This document shows, in pieces, positions 60,201 through 64,000 of a stretch of DNA of 64,000 nucleotides. The notes beneath the pieces were generated by a model. That model had not been told where the DNA came from. It saw only the letters and a program-made list of their open reading frames with translations, and searched no databases. Source of the DNA: Lophius americanus. Taxonomy: Eukaryota; Chordata; Actinopteri; Lophiiformes; Lophiidae. The stretch spans positions 312,501 to 376,500 of the forward strand of contig JBBDHG010000037.1 in NCBI GenBank assembly GCA_037951165.1. Reading direction: 5' to 3'. The translations under genes and the position numbers were made by a program. How positions within the stretch are numbered: position 1 is the first letter of the stretch; every line of letters starts with the position of its first letter.

Positions 60201-60618
60201 ATATACCTTCCACTGGTTAGTTTAGCTTTTATTCTGTTTGTGTTGAGATAATATTTTCTGTTTTTAGACATTATCTGTCAGCAGTGTCTGGCTTTACACT
60301 TGGTAGTAGTCACAAAGCCTGACTTGACAGCGTGTTCCTTCTAGATCATTAGCTGCAGCTGCCTCGTCACCATTAATAGCTTTTCTGTTTGTTTCAACTG
60401 TCTCACAAACAAACGTTCTCAGATTCTCCACAAACACTTTGTTCTCAAAGCTAACCGTGAGCTTTTAGTTGAAGTTTTTCTGTTCACATTGTGTATAGCC
60501 AGTAGCGGAGGAGCCCTTCACCTTCTCCATGGAACTGGATGACCTTCCCAAGGAGAAGTTGAAGGAACTGATCTTCGAGGAGACGGCTCGTTTCCAGGAA
60601 ACCTACCAGGGAACCTGA
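48218..60618 (+). CDS. mapk3: Mitogen-activated protein kinase 3 (ERK1), 8 coding exons
   Basis: Terminal Ser/Thr kinase of the Ras-Raf-MEK cascade. Exons: 48218-48429, 51519-51701, 56692-56881, 58177-58293, 58390-58504, 58906-59037, 59678-59787, 60499-60618. The product is 392 residues; exon lengths 183, 190, 117, 115, 132 and 110 equal the mammalian ones. The N-terminus is a long Ala/Pro-rich leader (about 45 residues). Motifs: glycine loop GEGAYGMV, AIKK lysine, HRDLKPSN catalytic loop, DFG, activation-loop TEY (codons 58237-58245), APE, SVGCILAEMLSNRP MAPK insert, and common docking YYDPTDEP. ERK1 rather than ERK2 is supported by LLINTTCDLK, RIADPEHDHT and EEPFTF, and by the atp2a1-rabep2 neighbourhood. 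The residue after the gatekeeper Gln is Thr (VQTLMETD). The 3' UTR may contain an intron beginning after ATCACAG at 60629. Confidence 0.96.
48430..51518. other. mapk3 intron 1
   Basis: A 3.1 kb intron with a GC-rich start. A reverse L2-like LINE tail is at 49425-49495. I recognise no exon, RNA gene or other repeat. Confidence 0.6.
49425..49495 (-). repeat. L2-like LINE 3' tail fragment, reverse
   Basis: In reverse complement it reads TGATCCCAATGTAAAGTGCG then TTCTAAATTAAATGTATAATT, the same tail as at 7440-7500 and 21660-21740. No coding part is present. Confidence 0.6.
52040..52440 (+). mobile_element. Possible MITE or hAT-like repeat fragment
   Basis: CTTAAAGGTGCAGTTTGTAC then AATTTAGGGG resembles one terminus of a MITE-like family that is frequent in fish genomes. 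The opposite terminus is not evident, so limits and class are uncertain. It lies in mapk3 intron 2. Confidence 0.4.
52725..52802 (+). repeat. Retroelement 3' tail with (GAAT)n end
   Basis: GGGATAGGCGATAGCCCATG, CAACCCTGAACAGTTTAAGC, GGTGACGGATAATG and GAATGAATGAAT are the standard tail of a teleost LINE/SINE group. A reverse copy of the same tail is at 54585-54645. Confidence 0.6.
54585..54645 (-). repeat. Retroelement 3' tail, reverse copy
   Basis: TCATTCATTATCTTTAACCG then CTTATCCTGTGC and TCTAGCCTATCCTAGC is the reverse complement of the tail seen at 52725-52802. Confidence 0.6.
54925..56140 (-). mobile_element. RTE-like LINE reverse transcriptase relic
   Basis: Antisense in mapk3 intron 2 (51702-56691). 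Minus-strand frames read AYDKFYERWNTKEGEKDL, then IFKNKGDVPNCSNYRGIK and MSHTMKMWERVVE, then FAMVMDRLTVEVRQESP and EQVEENLEK. This order (thumb-proximal region, SNYRGIK palm, FADD box) is that of RTE-clade reverse transcriptases. The catalytic FADD motif is mutated to FAYS, and several stops and frameshifts occur. It is a dead copy. Confidence 0.75.
56882..58176. other. mapk3 intron 3
   Basis: A 1.3 kb AT-rich intron between the HRDLKPSN exon and the DFG exon. Nothing beyond the splice sites is recognised. Confidence 0.6.
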
Positions 60619-63600
60619 GCATCACAGGTTTGCATCAATTAACGTGACGTCACACACAAACACAATCACACCAGCATGGAGTCAGCGACTGACACAAAAA
60701 ATACTTATTCCTTTTCTTCTCCTTGCAAATTCTCATTAGGTTACCATGTTAGGCTGGACAAACACTCCATGTTTGGAAATCTCCATGGAAAGGAACATGA
60801 AGGGACTTGATTTTAAGCTTGATGTCTTCAGTATTTGTTAAACACGCGTGCAACAGATTAGTACAGTGCAATTCCACCTGGTTAGATTCATATGAATGAT
60901 TAGAATTGTGTTTTTTCTCACCATTGGTCTGTTCTTGCAGTATCAAATATTTGGGAGAGGAGATTGATGCAAATTAAAACATGTTAGAAAGAAAAAAAAT
61001 TTAAGCAAACTGTTGCATTAGATAAAACCACTTCACCACTTTTAAGTTTCCATTTGTATGAAAAAGGTGCATTTAAATCCAGTCCAACCCATCTGTGGTT
61101 TTTGCTTTCTTTCAACTAGAATAGCTCTGAAAAAAATGTGTTTGAGACCACTAGATGTCAGCGAAGCAAATCCACAGCCACTAAACAGAATACCACCGAC
61201 ATAGAAAATGTATTATTATTATTATTATTAAAACCCATCGATCTGACTTGAATTGTTTAAAATGTCCCTCCCCACCTTATGACTAATTATTATGAGGTCA
61301 GAGCAAAGGTAAAAGTTATTTCTCATAACAATCTATTGCCCCTGTCAGATTTTGCAAAGATGCTTTTCCATACAAGCATTTTTCAATGGTTCTGCAGTGG
61401 AGTAGGTGCCACCACCTCAGAACGCTCCTCCAAACTCTTAGCTCTGCTCTATCCTCTCGTGTTTCACAGGTTGTCTCACCTAGCTTTCCTCTTGTCTTTT
61501 TCTTAGCCCCAACGAGTGACGAAGTCCCACAGAGACTTGGAACAAGAAGACTCCAAACGACGTGCTTAAACAAAAGAAAAATGCATCTTCAAGCAAACAA
61601 CAAAAAGAGAAAACAAGAAACATGAACAATGAAATGCTTATTCTTTCCGTTTCTACTGCAAGAGAGCTAAGCTAACTTTGATTTCTGTGGTCGGGTGGTG
61701 TGGAAGGGTCCTGCATACTCGTACTGTCTGTTTTATTAGTGTTGGACGCTCCCTCCTGCTCGCCTCGCGTTTGTTTCCGTTTAACATCAAGCTTTACCCC
61801 GTCTCATCTGCATCCACTCGCCTCTCCGATTCTTGTTGCTGATCTGTTTGAAGTCTGTCGCCTCCTCCCATATAAACGCATACTACTGTATTAACCAACG
61901 CCATAACTCTCGTCTCGCTCCATGCAAATTGCATTACGGGGAAGAATCATGTTATAAAAGAACGGGGGGGGTGCTTATCAGTGTGTTTGTGTGTGTGTGT
62001 ATATATATACAAAAACATAGAAGCTTTTTCTTTTTTCCAAAGTGTGCTTGCCGCAGTGCACCATTGTTCGACTGTTTTCAAATCAGTTCAGAGTCGTATT
62101 TGTATGTTTTGGGGTTTATATTTACCAATTTTTGTTTTTTTTGAGCTTTTGATTTCGAGGCAAACATTCAGTGTTTTTACGGCATGTCGGCAGGTTTGTG
62201 GATTTCTTTGTTGCTCTTTTTATTTTCCTTCTGAAAAAAAAAAACTGTATGATGTTCATATGAATGCATGCATTCCTGAAATTAACCAAAGTGGCAGACG
62301 GATGCAAGAAACATGGCTGGGGAGCAACTAAGGAATACCTGTTGTGATTTTTTTTTTTTTTTTTGAATTGTACCTTAAACACATTTCTTGTGTATCTTAT
62401 ACCAAGGGCAGACAAATTGAACCCTCCCGTCATTTGTAGTAAGTCAGGTTATTTTTATCAGGCACTTCACAATTGGAGCAAAGCAGAACCAACCAATCAA
62501 CCAAACAACCTAGAAAATTAGTTGCTATGATTGTGTGTCCGTTTTTATAATTAAACAGTAACAACTAGCCCCGCTTTCCAGAGGGATTGCCAGAACAATG
62601 ATGTGAAACAGTGATATAACATTATCACCCATATCTGACCTCAACTTTTTGCCAGGAAACATAGCCGACATCTGATCCAGTGTCAGTTTTAGACTCAGTT
62701 AAAATATGCATTTGTAACAAACGCATAGCAGACAAAGAATGAACTGTTTGTATCCCAAACACAACCAATCCACTGCTCCTCCTCATCCTAAATTTCCAGA
62801 GCAGCAGTAAGTGAATGCAGCGCATTCTGGAAAATGGGGCCTGGTTGACATCAGCCTTTCCATCCTACTGTACTGTACATCCTTTTGTAGTGCGTTCCTA
62901 TCGGCTCCTGTTCAACCCAGGACAACTTTGTAGAGTCAAAGATGTAAAACCGACTGGGGCCTTGTTGGCTGCGAAGGCCCCAAATCTGAAGTGTATTCCA
63001 AAGTGACCACACCATAATGCGGTCTGCAGGAGAGCCAATGCACTTTCCAGACCATTATCTTCTGATTATGAGCTCTTTAGGGTTTTACACACCAGTGCTG
63101 AATGTAAATGGCCTGAACTTCTGGAGCTTAACGCCACAACTTCGTATTCTCCGGTTGCAAGCTTTTAAAGAAGCTCCTCTTTTCTGACTGCTGAGAAGCT
63201 GCACATGTTGCGGATAAATGCTACGTTCGTGTCATGTGGATGTGGCCGGTCGACCTGTGAGCCAATATAACACCATATCATTCAAGCTAAAGGCCCTTCT
63301 GTTGAAAATATGCCGACGCTTTCAGAGAAGTCAAAACCAAAACTTGAAAGTGAAGGTTGATGGGCCATGAAATCTCCAATCTGACATGAACGTGGTATTA
63401 CTTTCAAACTCTGTAACGTCAGAACACTGGAGTTATACTGTTTGTTGCACAGCTAAGCAGCCGTCATCCCTTCATTGTTGTGTAGTTTTAATCATGTTTC
63501 TCCCACCTTTGATGCTCCCGTTCCTCCCCCCTTCTGTGTTTTTTCCTGGCTACCTGTTAACACCCATGCTGGGTGTTTCCTCTCCGTTTCCATCGTTCCT

Positions 63601-64000
63601 GCTGTTTGCTCCCTCCTCTCTCTTTGCTCTGGATGTGTCTGTACTAATTGCTGCTTGTTTGAGCACCACCCATTGGTCCAGCTCAGTCACCTGCTCAGCC
63701 TGCACTAATTTTTGCCTGTTGGACTGGGACCAGTAGAGGAGCCCCTTAAACGGACCAACACATGCACTGGATCCTCTCTGTCTGTCAGGGCAGGCCTGTG
63801 TTGCTAACAGACTCCGCATTCTGGAGAGTTCACCAGCCTCAACCTCTCAGAATAAAAAAAAAAAAAAAAAAATTGATTTCTTTTAATGTCTGGGGCTCGA
63901 CTCGCGTCACAGGCTCTTTTTCTCAGAAGCCATAGCCAGCTGGGATCGGTGTGAGGCTTTTTGGCACATGTGGTGATAGTCATCCATTTGTTCCCAACTC
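60619..64000 (+). other. mapk3 3' UTR and downstream sequence
   Basis: No further coding exon could be supported. An (ATT)n run lies at 61211-61230 and (TG)n(TA)n at 61980-62010. T-rich and A-rich runs are near 62235 and 62347. Several open frames on both strands have no recognisable motif. The 3' UTR must start here; its end is not certain. Confidence 0.45.
63849..63870 (+). terminator. AATAAA followed by a long A run
   Basis: GAATAAA runs directly into about 19 A residues. It could be the distal polyadenylation signal of mapk3 (a 3.2 kb 3' UTR) or just an A-rich repeat. A genuine signal is usually separated from the cleavage site by 10-30 bases, so the evidence is weak. Confidence 0.25.

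Noticed and set aside
48218..60618. mapk1 (ERK2) as the identity of the kinase
   Set aside because: Some N-lobe residues (RYTNLSYIGE) are ERK2-like, but LLINTT, RIADPEHDHT, EEPFTF and the long N-terminal leader, plus gene order, favour ERK1.
61981..62331. Open frames downstream of mapk3 (up to 116 codons)
   Set aside because: Low-complexity Cys/Phe-rich translations of TG/TA and T-rich DNA. No domain or splice support.
1..64000. CRISPR arrays, prophage, insertion sequences or bacterial operons
   Set aside because: Spliceosomal gene structure throughout. The short direct repeats present are microsatellites or dispersed eukaryotic repeats without spacer architecture.

Overview
This window is vertebrate nuclear DNA, almost certainly from a ray-finned (teleost) fish. 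The coding signal is broken into short exons with GT-AG introns. The introns are compact and full of fish-type repeats (L2-like and RTE-like LINE fragments, a tRNA-derived SINE, Tc1-like and piggyBac-like DNA transposon relics, many microsatellites). The encoded proteins are vertebrate orthologues. No prokaryotic features, CRISPR arrays or operons are present.

I assembled five protein-coding genes exon by exon, and every splice phase closes. (1) On the plus strand, 311-18070: atp2a1, the fast-muscle SERCA1 calcium pump, missing only its first three exons, which lie left of the window. (2) On the minus strand, 29062-19470: rabep2, a Rab5-effector rabaptin, convergent with atp2a1. (3) On the minus strand, 39145-32041: a 451-residue dynamin/EHD-like GTPase with two C-terminal membrane segments, which I cannot name. 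(4) On the minus strand, 47088-43170: nudt9, the mitochondrial ADP-ribose pyrophosphatase. (5) On the plus strand, 48218-60618: mapk3 (ERK1), divergent from nudt9 across a 1.1 kb gap.

atp2a1 beside rabep2, with mapk3 nearby, recalls human 16p11.2, where ATP2A1 and RABEP2 are adjacent and MAPK3 lies in the same band. nudt9 and the GTPase gene are additions relative to that human order. The genes do not form one pathway. They cover Ca2+ pumping (atp2a1), endosome fusion (rabep2), probable membrane-linked GTP hydrolysis (gene 3), ADP-ribose clearance (nudt9) and growth-factor signalling (mapk3).

The points most worth a second look are: the unnamed membrane GTPase; three copies of a TTAA-flanked, CCCTTTAATGTC-terminated element that carries a reverse-transcriptase-like motif inside, one of which makes up most of an atp2a1 intron; an internally shortened rabep2; a threonine in place of aspartate in the mapk3 kinase hinge; and inverted repeat pairs inside atp2a1 introns that could form double-stranded pre-mRNA.
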